64,000 bases of DNA from Chitinophaga sp. (GTDB taxonomy: Bacteria; Bacteroidota; Bacteroidia; Chitinophagales; Chitinophagaceae), in assembly GCF_019236475.1 (NCBI RefSeq), contig NZ_JAFAIX010000012.1, forward strand, positions 806,001 to 870,000, written 5' to 3'. This document shows, piece by piece, positions 1 to 6,596 of the stretch (the stretch's first letter is position 1; each line of letters begins with the position of its first letter). The translations under genes and the position numbers were made by a program. A model generated the notes under the pieces. It was not told the DNA's origin. It searched no databases and was given only the letters and a program-made list of their open reading frames with translations.

Positions 1-626
1 TTGGCGGCTATTTCGAAGGATTCATCTGTTGGATCTGAAAATCCTCCTGGGAGTCGCCAGGCTTTTTCATTTGGTTTTATTCCTAACAGCAGTTCCTGTT
101 TATTGTTTCTGAAAACCGCGATGTCGACTGTCGCATAAACTGAGGGGAACAGGCTGTACGTGTTATATATAATCCCAGAGCGGAATTCCGCGGTATCGAA
201 TACTTTATCGGAGATTTCTTCCCGCATGGCCGTAGCGTTATAATCTTTCACTGGTGGTAGCGCAATGGTTTTATATTTCCCGCTGTAGGTACCAATAAAG
301 CTATCTCTGCTGCCATAGAGCACAAATGATTCATGTGGGAAGTTGGTACGGAGTAGATCGTCCAATTTTGCGGACCATACCTCATCGTATTTCTGATCGC
401 TGAGGGGGAGTACTATAATTTCCGGGAACAGTTGTTTGATCATGCGTTCGCGGGTGTAGTAGTCCAGTGGGTTTTTGCGGCTGCCTTTCACAGGGCTGAC
501 GCCGAGTAGTATGAGAACTCTGTTGTGGTTCTCTTTTACCTGCCGGATGATTTCCAGGTGTCCTTCATGCAGGACGGGCGTCTGGAACCGGGCTATAATA
601 ACTCCTGTGGGCTTTTGTACTTGCAT
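1..626 (-). CDS. NadM-like adenylyltransferase / Nudix hydrolase, 3' end outside window
   Basis: Leftward gene entering from the window edge; about 208 codons are visible from the ATG at 624-626. The N-terminal part is a nucleotidyltransferase of the HxGH superfamily: ARFQTPVLHEGH near residues 12-23 carries the HEGH nucleotide-binding motif, followed by a Rossmann-like stretch ending near YGSRDSFIGTYSGKYKT. After about residue 165 a Nudix domain begins (FRNNKQELLLGIKP, then RLPGGFSDPTDE at the window edge). This order matches bifunctional NMN adenylyltransferase/ADP-ribose pyrophosphatase enzymes of NAD salvage. An NrtR-like regulator lies directly upstream on the same strand, which supports an NAD role. 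The catalytic part of the Nudix box lies outside the window, so its activity cannot be judged. Confidence 0.85.
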   Translation of the reverse strand, partial: MQVQKPTGVIIARFQTPVLHEGHLEIIRQVKENHNRVLILLGVSPVKGSRKNPLDYYTRERMIKQLFPEIIVLPLSDQKYDEVWSAKLDDLLRTNFPHESFVLYGSRDSFIGTYSGKYKTIALPPVKDYNATAMREEISDKVFDTAEFRSGIIYNTYSLFPSVYATVDIAVFRNNKQELLLGIKPNEKAWRLPGGFSDPTDESFEIAA

Positions 627-637
627 CTTCGAGCTAT

Positions 638-658
638 TTTGCGTAATTGTTACACAAA
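638..658. promoter_or_regulatory. Candidate regulator operator 1 (21-bp palindrome)
   Basis: Arms TTTGCGTAA and TTACACAAA flank a 3-bp centre; 8 of 9 positions pair. It lies 12 bp upstream of the NadM-like start, where an operator of an NrtR-type Nudix regulator would be expected. Assignment to the neighbouring regulator is inference. Confidence 0.5.
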
Positions 659-689
659 TATAAACAGGTATTTTAATCTACCAAAATAA

Positions 690-710
690 TTTTTGTAAAA
701 AATACACAAA
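690..710. promoter_or_regulatory. Candidate regulator operator 2 (related 21-bp palindrome)
   Basis: Read on the minus strand it has a TTTGTGTAT arm, a 3-bp centre and TTACAAAAA. It resembles operator 1 at 15 of 18 arm positions and is centred 52 bp away, about five helical turns. Confidence 0.4.
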
Positions 711-722
711 ATAGCTTTTCGA

Positions 723-1409
723 TTATATTTCGAAGGCCATTCCGTCTTTTTTCAATTGGAAATATTTCTCTTCATTGAAGCTGAAGAGTTTTGCTGGGCG
801 GCCTTGCGACACTTGTTTTTGTTTTTCGTTATGTGCGATGAGGATACCCAGGTGATTGATTTTTTTCTGGAAGTTGCGGCGATCGATGGGCCGGTCCAGT
901 AGTGTTTCGTAGAGTTTTTCCAGATCGGCGATCGGGAATTTTTTATCGAGTAGTTCGAAGCCGATAGGCTCGTACCTGATTTTATTGCGGAGGCGTTTTA
1001 CGGCCAGGTCGATGATAGTAGCGTGATCGAAAGCGAGGTCCGGTAGTTCTTTAATATTGAACCAGGTAGCGTCTTCGGCGTCGGAGCTGGCGGCCAGCTT
1101 ATAATTGGTAGGATTTACCAGTCCGAAATAGGCGATAGATACTACACGACCGCGGGGATCGCGGTTAGGCATACCGAAAGTATAGAGTTGTTCCAGGTAG
1201 TTGATATTTACGCCTGCTTCTGTGAGCAGTTCCCTGGTAACGGCATTTTCGAGGTTCTCTTCATCGCGTACGAATCCGCCGGGCAGCGCCCAGCTATGCA
1301 GGAAAGGTTCGATGGTGCGCTTAATCAGCAGTACCACGATCCCTTCTTTGGGGATATATCCAAAAACAACCGCATCTACGGTAAGTTTTATTTGCTGTTT
1401 GATAGGCAA
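723..1409 (-). CDS. Nudix-domain transcriptional regulator, NrtR/AraR-like
   Basis: 228 aa. The N-terminal Nudix domain (about residues 8-140) has a box spanning G45-V67, GGFVRDEENLENAVTREL then LTEAGV. The usual RExxEExG reads RELLTEAG, so one metal-binding Glu is Thr63. The C-terminal 80 residues (LLDRPIDRRNFQKKINHLG, then QGRPAKLFSFN) look like the winged helix of NrtR-type regulators, which sense NAD metabolites or sugars with a Nudix fold and bind DNA. The start is a TTG at 1407-1409: the only in-frame codon before it and after an upstream TAA that fits, since the next Met is deep inside the domain. It follows the lipoprotein gene by 12 bp and precedes the NadM-like gene, arguing for NAD control. 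A purely catalytic ADP-ribose pyrophosphatase is less likely. Confidence 0.8.
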   Translation of the reverse strand: MPIKQQIKLTVDAVVFGYIPKEGIVVLLIKRTIEPFLHSWALPGGFVRDEENLENAVTRELLTEAGVNINYLEQLYTFGMPNRDPRGRVVSIAYFGLVNPTNYKLAASSDAEDATWFNIKELPDLAFDHATIIDLAVKRLRNKIRYEPIGFELLDKKFPIADLEKLYETLLDRPIDRRNFQKKINHLGILIAHNEKQKQVSQGRPAKLFSFNEEKYFQLKKDGMAFEI

Positions 1410-1421
1410 TTTTAAACCGGA

Positions 1422-1829
1422 TTATTTAGATTGAATATAATGATCAATTTGAGCAGTTCCCTTGTGTAAATTCACGAACAGTGGATTTTTGGCCGGATCA
1501 AAAACGATGATCGTATTGGATTGCCATACATCCTGGGGTGCAGGGAGTTCGATCATAACTTCCTGTTTGTTGGTACGTTCGAACAGGAGGCTGTCTTTCC
1601 CCGCCATATGTGGCTTAAAGCCTTGTTGTTCGAGGTAGTCAGTGATTTGTTTTTTCAGTGCGAGGACTGAGTCGGTCAGCGGGCCTGGAGCAGGCTTGCT
1701 TTCCCGGTATACATAGCTTTTTTCAGTGATCACATCGTAGCTGGATCTGTCTGCGGTTTTTTCACGCTGAGGGTTGCAAGCGAGCAACAGGCTGGTGGCC
1801 AGGGCCAGAAACGATAATAATTTTCCCAT
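1422..1829 (-). CDS. Small lipoprotein of unknown function
   Basis: 135 aa from the ATG at 1827-1829, chosen over an in-frame start 69 bp upstream because it gives a clean lipoprotein signal: MGKLLSFLALATSLLLAC with lipobox LLAC. After the Cys there is a short linker (NPQREKTADRSSYD), then a mixed alpha/beta region with no motif I recognise. The mature protein would be membrane-anchored and face the periplasm. It starts 8 bp downstream of the NTF2-like gene stop and ends 12 bp before the Nudix regulator, so the three are probably co-transcribed. Confidence 0.7.
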   Translation of the reverse strand: MGKLLSFLALATSLLLACNPQREKTADRSSYDVITEKSYVYRESKPAPGPLTDSVLALKKQITDYLEQQGFKPHMAGKDSLLFERTNKQEVMIELPAPQDVWQSNTIIVFDPAKNPLFVNLHKGTAQIDHYIQSK

Positions 1830-1836
1830 ATCTTTT

Positions 1837-2235
1837 TTATTGATGTTCGTAGCAATCATAATTTCGTTGGCGGTAGATTTTACCATCCCGAAACTCAATG
1901 ATACTGCAAATAAACGCTTTCATTACCTGTCCGCGACGAAATTTTCCAGCATCCACTCCTATTTCACCTGTCCATTTGGCTTCCACCACTAGTGTATTAC
2001 CGTTTTCAATCGCCTTGAGCACACTATAGTGCTGCGACTTGAGAATCAACCTGGTAGTAGCCATGCTTTCCAAGATGATATCGAAATTCCTTTGTTTAAT
2101 ATCATTCGACATCTGGTTAGGATATTCTGTTTGAATGATATTAGGATGAAAGATTCCGGCGAATTCAGCAGCATCCACTGAAAAGTTCTCCAGTAGCTGA
2201 AAGTATCGGTATACTACCGCCAGTTTTTCGTCCAT
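1837..2235 (-). CDS. NTF2-like / SnoaL-like small protein
   Basis: 132 aa. Starts MDEKLAVVYRYFQLLENF and shows the cone-fold pattern of NTF2-like proteins: N-terminal helices with an acidic FSVDAAEFAGIFHPN segment, then three or four beta strands (LVVEAKWTGEIG, KAFICSIIEFRDGKIYRQRN, YDCYEH). Such proteins bind or isomerise small molecules; the substrate cannot be read from sequence. First gene of a probable leftward operon with the lipoprotein and the Nudix regulator. Cytoplasmic, no signal peptide. Confidence 0.7.
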   Translation of the reverse strand: MDEKLAVVYRYFQLLENFSVDAAEFAGIFHPNIIQTEYPNQMSNDIKQRNFDIILESMATTRLILKSQHYSVLKAIENGNTLVVEAKWTGEIGVDAGKFRRGQVMKAFICSIIEFRDGKIYRQRNYDCYEHQ

Positions 2236-2246
2236 TGAGGATGTTG

Positions 2247-2274
2247 ATTACGAATTACAAATTACGCATTACGG
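2247..2274. repeat. Heptad tandem repeat, ATTACGN x4
   Basis: Four 7-bp units ATTACGA, ATTACAA, ATTACGC, ATTACGG lie between the NTF2-like gene and the M28 peptidase. A related copy, AATTACGAATTAC, is at 3730-3742 on the other side of the peptidase gene. Confidence 0.6.
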
Positions 2275-2351
2275 GGCAGTAAACCATTTTGCTGCTCCAG
2301 TAACGAATTGCGAATTTATAAAATTCGTTTCTATATCAACATCAGCTTTTA

Positions 2352-3704
2352 TTATTTGGCGACAGCTGTCAATGAGTCTGGTGTGGCACTGAAGGCCAGT
2401 TTTTGGAGATTATCCGTTTTATCGATCAGATCATACACTACTCTCATGACGGTGAGTGTGCCTTCATAGTTGATTTTTTCCGCTACATCTTCTGGTTGGT
2501 GAAAGTCTTCTCGATCGGTACAGAAAAAGAGAACAGGAATATTTTTTCTATAGAAGGAACTATGATCAGCGGGGCCGGTGCCACTGGCATTGTACACTAC
2601 TTTGGTATCTTTTACAACGCTGGTAAGAAGTTGCGCCCAAGAAGGACTGGTGCCTACGCCAGCAATTTGCAGGCCATGTGCGGGATTGAGGCGCCCAATC
2701 ATATCGAGGTTAATCATGTAGTTGACAGTAGCCAAATCTACAGGACTGTTGGCTACCAAGTATTTAGAGCCGCTCAGACCTTGTTCGTTTCCAGAGAAAG
2801 CCACAAACAGGTAGTTATTATGACGCAGTTTGGAAGCTTTCAGTTGGCGGGCAATTTCCAACATAGCAGCGATGCCGCTGGCGTTATCATTTGCCCCATG
2901 GTATAAAACATGCCCTTTGGTAAGACCATTATTGTCCTCGCCAAAGCCCAAGTGATCGTAATGTGCACCGATGATAATGGTTTGTTCTGCTTTATTATCG
3001 ATATAGCCGATCACGTTAATGCCTGTACGTTTTACTGGTTGCAGTTCTGCATGTAACTGAATGAGGAAGCTATTGGCGTTATCGTCGTCCAGGATTTTGC
3101 TGATGTCTTTATTTACCCAAATGGCAGGAATAGCCGCAGCCGCTGATTGTACGAGCCAGCTATTCACCAGTTCCAGGGATTCGCCGCCATTGTAAAAGAT
3201 CACCGCAGTAGCGCCGGATTGTGCGGCAGTAGCGGTTTCTTTACGATATAGTTCCAACCGGGATTTGTATTTCGTGGTATCTACTTCTGTCACGTTGATC
3301 AACCAGATGTTGTCTGGTTCATTGGCTTGTGGCAGCACCTCTCCTTTGGCTGATTTAGCTGCGGAGAATGGCAATGGCAAATAATGGAGGCCAACTGTTA
3401 GTTGTTTGTGGTTCAACTCAAAATTGCAGGTGGAAGCAGGTTCCAGGCCTTCTTTCACTGTAAACGTTTGCAGGAATTCCGCTGTCCCCTTTGGTAACAG
3501 CCCTATTTGTTGCATCTGTTCGCTAATGTACTCCGCAGCCAGTTTTTCGCCGGGAGCGCCTGTACGACGTCCTTCCAGCTTGTCACTGCTGAGATAAGCA
3601 ATGTGCATTTGCAGGTTTGTCAGGGTTTTGCGGTCCGTTTTTCTCTGCGCATTTACAAACAAGGTAGAAACTACCATTGGTAACAGCCAGGTTATCTTTT
3701 TCAC
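2352..3704 (-). CDS. Secreted M28-family (aminopeptidase-like) protein with altered active site
   Basis: 450 aa from a GTG at 3702-3704, preferred over the ATG at 3773 because it yields a signal peptide (VKKITWLLPMVVSTLFVNAQ). A PA-type insert occupies about residues 110-220. The M28 zinc site is readable: H248 in GAHYDHLG, D273 in GANDNASG, E307, D334 in NLDMIGRLN, H381 in ADHSSF. The normal GEE motif reads FSGNEQGLSGS, so the general-base Glu is Asn306 while the zinc ligand Glu307 is kept. The family usually removes N-terminal residues from peptides in the periplasm or outside the cell. With the base changed it may be inactive or act differently. Divergent from gcvT. Confidence 0.85.
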   Translation of the reverse strand: MKKITWLLPMVVSTLFVNAQRKTDRKTLTNLQMHIAYLSSDKLEGRRTGAPGEKLAAEYISEQMQQIGLLPKGTAEFLQTFTVKEGLEPASTCNFELNHKQLTVGLHYLPLPFSAAKSAKGEVLPQANEPDNIWLINVTEVDTTKYKSRLELYRKETATAAQSGATAVIFYNGGESLELVNSWLVQSAAAAIPAIWVNKDISKILDDDNANSFLIQLHAELQPVKRTGINVIGYIDNKAEQTIIIGAHYDHLGFGEDNNGLTKGHVLYHGANDNASGIAAMLEIARQLKASKLRHNNYLFVAFSGNEQGLSGSKYLVANSPVDLATVNYMINLDMIGRLNPAHGLQIAGVGTSPSWAQLLTSVVKDTKVVYNASGTGPADHSSFYRKNIPVLFFCTDREDFHQPEDVAEKINYEGTLTVMRVVYDLIDKTDNLQKLAFSATPDSLTAVAK

Positions 3705-3877
3705 AGCAAACTGTTTTGGGTGTGGGGCAAAATTACGAATTACCCTGCACCTACAAGGAAATTCGTGGGACATCTTTTTTACTATTCGATTGTATATTAG
3801 CTATTTATAATATAACCCTTTGGTCTGGGAATCGTCATTCGTCGGAAAGTGATTATCGTTAGTATATGGCAAAACGT

Positions 3878-3885
3878 TATTTTTG
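3878..3885 (+). promoter_or_regulatory. Candidate -7 element for gcvT
   Basis: TATTTTTG matches the Bacteroidota TAnnTTTG consensus and ends 20 bp before the gcvT ATG. No clear TTTG -33 box is at the expected distance. Confidence 0.4.
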
Positions 3886-3905
3886 CCGCGTTTTAAAAAT
3901 AAAGT

Positions 3906-4988
3906 ATGAAAAACACGCCTTTTACAGAAAAACACATTGCGCTGGGTGCAAAAATGGCTCCATTCGCAGGTTACAACATGCCAATATCCTATACAGGGAT
4001 CAACGATGAACATCAGGCCGTACGCACCAATGCAGGAGTTTTTGATGTGAGCCACATGGGCGAGTTTATGTTAAAAGGTGAGCATGCACTGGATCTCATT
4101 CAGCGTGTTACCTCCAACGATGCTTCCAAACTGACTGCCGGTAAAGCGCAGTATAGCTGCCTGCCAAACAATGAAGGCGGTATCGTAGACGATTTGCTGG
4201 TGTATTGCATTGAGCCAAACAATGTATATATGCTGGTGGTGAATGCAAGCAATATTGAAAAAGACTGGAACTGGATCAGTCAGTTCAATACCAACAATGT
4301 GGAAATGCACAACATTTCCGACAAAACCTGTCTCCTCGCTATTCAGGGCCCGAATGCTACCAGCATGCTACAGCCACTGACTGCTGTAGACCTGGTAAAC
4401 CTGAAATATTACACTTTCGAAAAAGGTGAATTTGCAGGTGTTCCGAATGTAGTGATCAGTGCAACTGGTTATACCGGAGCGGGTGGTATCGAAATATATT
4501 TTGAAGATAAAGACGGTGCAGCGGAAAAAATCTGGGATGCATTGTTCTCTCTGGGTAAAGGTCTGAAACCAATTGGTTTGGGCGCTCGCGATACGCTCCG
4601 CCTGGAAATGGGCTTCTGCCTGTACGGTAACGATATCGACGATCGTACTTCTCCAATGGAAGCTGGTCTGGGTTGGATTACCAAGTTTACAAAGGATTTC
4701 CCTTCCCGCGCTATCTTTGAAGCACAGAAAGCGAATGGTGTAGAACAGAAATTGGTAGGTTTTGAAATGGTAGACAAGGGCATTCCGCGTCACGACTATG
4801 AAATCAAGGATGCAGCCGGAAACGTTATCGGCCGCGTTACCTCTGGTACACAGTCGCCAAGCATGCAGAAAGCTATCGGTCTTGGCTATGTGAAAACTCC
4901 TTTTGCTGCACTGGACAGTGAAATCTTCATCGCTGTAAGAGATAAACAACTGAAAGCGAAAGTGGTGAAAGTGCCATTTCTGGGATAA
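3906..4988 (+). CDS. gcvT: Aminomethyltransferase, glycine cleavage T protein
   Basis: 360 aa, close to the usual 360-370. It transfers the methylene group of aminomethylated H protein to tetrahydrofolate, releasing ammonia. Family features along the length: PFAGYNMPISYTG near the N terminus, FDVSHMGEF, the TSNDASKL stretch, LAIQGPNA, ATGYTGAGGIEIYF (residues ~180-195), GLGARDTLRLEMGFCLYGND and ITSGT-type RVTSGTQSPSM near the C terminus. Cytoplasmic. It is followed by its own hairpin terminator, so it is transcribed separately from the next gene; the H and P proteins are not in this window. Confidence 0.97.
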   Translation: MKNTPFTEKHIALGAKMAPFAGYNMPISYTGINDEHQAVRTNAGVFDVSHMGEFMLKGEHALDLIQRVTSNDASKLTAGKAQYSCLPNNEGGIVDDLLVYCIEPNNVYMLVVNASNIEKDWNWISQFNTNNVEMHNISDKTCLLAIQGPNATSMLQPLTAVDLVNLKYYTFEKGEFAGVPNVVISATGYTGAGGIEIYFEDKDGAAEKIWDALFSLGKGLKPIGLGARDTLRLEMGFCLYGNDIDDRTSPMEAGLGWITKFTKDFPSRAIFEAQKANGVEQKLVGFEMVDKGIPRHDYEIKDAAGNVIGRVTSGTQSPSMQKAIGLGYVKTPFAALDSEIFIAVRDKQLKAKVVKVPFLG

Positions 4989-5043
4989 GTAAAATAATCT
5001 ACCGGAGATTTAGATATGAATAGCCGGTTAAAGTTATTAATTT

Positions 5044-5076
5044 CGGTACCTGGAATTCCGGGTACCGGAATTTTTT
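5044..5076 (+). terminator. Intrinsic terminator after gcvT
   Basis: A near-perfect palindrome, CGGTACCTGGAA paired with TTCCGGGTACCG (one G-T wobble), is followed shortly by six T residues at 5071-5076. Confidence 0.85.
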
Positions 5077-5095
5077 AATTATACCATATCTATCT

Positions 5096-5569
5096 ATGCC
5101 CACTATTCATTTGACAACCGTTATCCATGCCCCGTTGGAACGCGTTTTTGATTTAAGTCGCAGTATAACACTCCATAAGAAAAGTATGGAGCATACAAAG
5201 GAGGAGCCTATAAAAGGGAGAACCACCGGACTTATTATAAAAGGGGAATCCGTTACTTGGCAAGCCAAGCATCTCGGAAAATTAAGGCAATTGACTACCA
5301 AAATCACTGCCATGGATATGAATCAACACTTCTGTGATGAAATGGAAGCGGGCGATTTCACTTTCCTGAAACATGACCATTACTTTAAAGAGATTGGCAA
5401 TGGCACTGTGATGATTGATATGATGGAATTCGGTACGCCTTATGGCTGGATAGGCCGAATGGTAGAGCGTTTTTACCTGGTGAAGTATATGACGAAGCTA
5501 CTATGCCATCGCAATGATACTATTAAGGAATATGCAGAAACTGACAAGTGGCGGGTGATCCTTGATTAA
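5096..5569 (+). CDS. SRPBCC (START-like) family protein
   Basis: 157 aa. Opening MPTIHLTTVIHAPLERVFDL is the typical first strand and helix of SRPBCC hydrophobic-ligand-binding proteins (cf. TVIxAPxExVFDL). Later strands include ESVTWQAKHLGKLRQLTTKI and MIDMMEFGTPYGWIGRMVE, with a C-terminal helix. No catalytic residues can be inferred; members bind lipids or small ligands or act as cyclases or dehydratases. Starts 20 bp after the gcvT terminator and ends 16 bp before comB, so it is probably co-transcribed with comB. Confidence 0.8.
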   Translation: MPTIHLTTVIHAPLERVFDLSRSITLHKKSMEHTKEEPIKGRTTGLIIKGESVTWQAKHLGKLRQLTTKITAMDMNQHFCDEMEAGDFTFLKHDHYFKEIGNGTVMIDMMEFGTPYGWIGRMVERFYLVKYMTKLLCHRNDTIKEYAETDKWRVILD

Positions 5570-5585
5570 AGCAAAAAGCAACTGA

Positions 5586-6323
5586 ATGACAGAAAGCAAC
5601 AAACCAAGCCTGGAAGTATGTTTATCTCCGGCTTTGCTGCATCTTTATGATGTAAAAAACAGCATCGTAGTAATTATTGACGTACTACGTGCTACTTCCA
5701 CCATCTGCACCGCCCTTTATAATGGTGCGAACAAAGTTATCCCGGTAGCTACCGTGGAAGAATGTGTGAATATTGGCCGCGCGATCGGGGGCATCACTGC
5801 CGGCGAACGCGATGGCAAAGTGGCCGAAGGCCTCGTACACGGAAATTCACCATTCGAATATCCCCGCGATTTTATCGAAGGGCAAACATTGGTGCTGACT
5901 ACCACCAATGGTACCAAATTACTGCATATGGCCAAAGATGCCATCCAGATTGTAACAGGATCTTTCCCTAACATCAGCGCAGTATGCGATTACCTCATTG
6001 CTCAGGGCCAACCTGTTATCCTCGGATGCGCTGCCTGGAAAGACCGGGTAAATATGGAAGATACCCTCTTCGCCGGCGCCGTGGTAAACCGAATTAAAGC
6101 CCATTTCAATGTGGACTGCGACTCCGCTATTGCAGCCGAGTCTCTCTACAATACTGCAAAAGACGATATTTATTCCTTCATGCATCAGGCCTCCCACTAT
6201 AAAAGACTGGCGAAATACGGCTTGGAGAAAGATATTCACTACTGCCTCACGCCAGATGGTGCAAATGTGCTCCCCATTTTCAAAAATGGTGAACTGGTAA
6301 CAGCAGCAATTCCTGCTTTATAA
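5586..6323 (+). CDS. comB: 2-phosphosulfolactate phosphatase family protein
   Basis: 245 aa, the usual family length. Conserved blocks are present: VIIDVLRATSTI (residues ~28-40), GERDGKVAEGLVHGNSPFE, the TTTNGTKLL stretch and ILGCAAWKDR. ComB hydrolyses 2-phosphosulfolactate, a Mg-dependent step toward coenzyme M in methanogens; bacterial homologues occur in lineages without coenzyme M, including Bacteroidota, where the sulfonate product may enter sulfonolipid or sulfolactate metabolism (inference). Follows the SRPBCC gene closely and is followed by a strong terminator. Confidence 0.92.
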   Translation: MTESNKPSLEVCLSPALLHLYDVKNSIVVIIDVLRATSTICTALYNGANKVIPVATVEECVNIGRAIGGITAGERDGKVAEGLVHGNSPFEYPRDFIEGQTLVLTTTNGTKLLHMAKDAIQIVTGSFPNISAVCDYLIAQGQPVILGCAAWKDRVNMEDTLFAGAVVNRIKAHFNVDCDSAIAAESLYNTAKDDIYSFMHQASHYKRLAKYGLEKDIHYCLTPDGANVLPIFKNGELVTAAIPAL

Positions 6324-6350
6324 CATTAAATTTTTCACGCCTAATAGAAA

Positions 6351-6386
6351 CCCGGGCCTCTCCTGTAGGGGCCCGGGATTTTTATT
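6351..6386 (+). terminator. Intrinsic terminator after comB
   Basis: CCCGGGCC and GGCCCGGG form a GC-rich stem, extendable by a C-G and a wobble pair, followed by ATTTTTATT. Confidence 0.9.
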
Positions 6387-6501
6387 GCTATCCGACTACT
6401 GATAACCAGTCGTTTTAAAATGCTTTTTTTTACTTATTTTTAAAGAAAAGATGTGTTCTCGGCAAGTCGGCTGAAGTCTTTTTCAAAAGAGATTTTCTGC
6501 T

Positions 6502-6509
6502 TACTTTTG
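6502..6509 (+). promoter_or_regulatory. Candidate -7 element for the SNF2 helicase gene
   Basis: TACTTTTG matches TAnnTTTG. A T-rich stretch lies 18 bp upstream in place of a clean TTTG box. The leader would be about 80 nt, with AAAGGAGG at 6575-6582. Confidence 0.4.
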
Positions 6510-6596
6510 TGGATTGCCTTTTTACCAGCTGCCGAATCTTTTTTTCTTATTTTAACCCTTTGGCTGGTAAAATAAAAGGAGGCAACAACAGATAGT

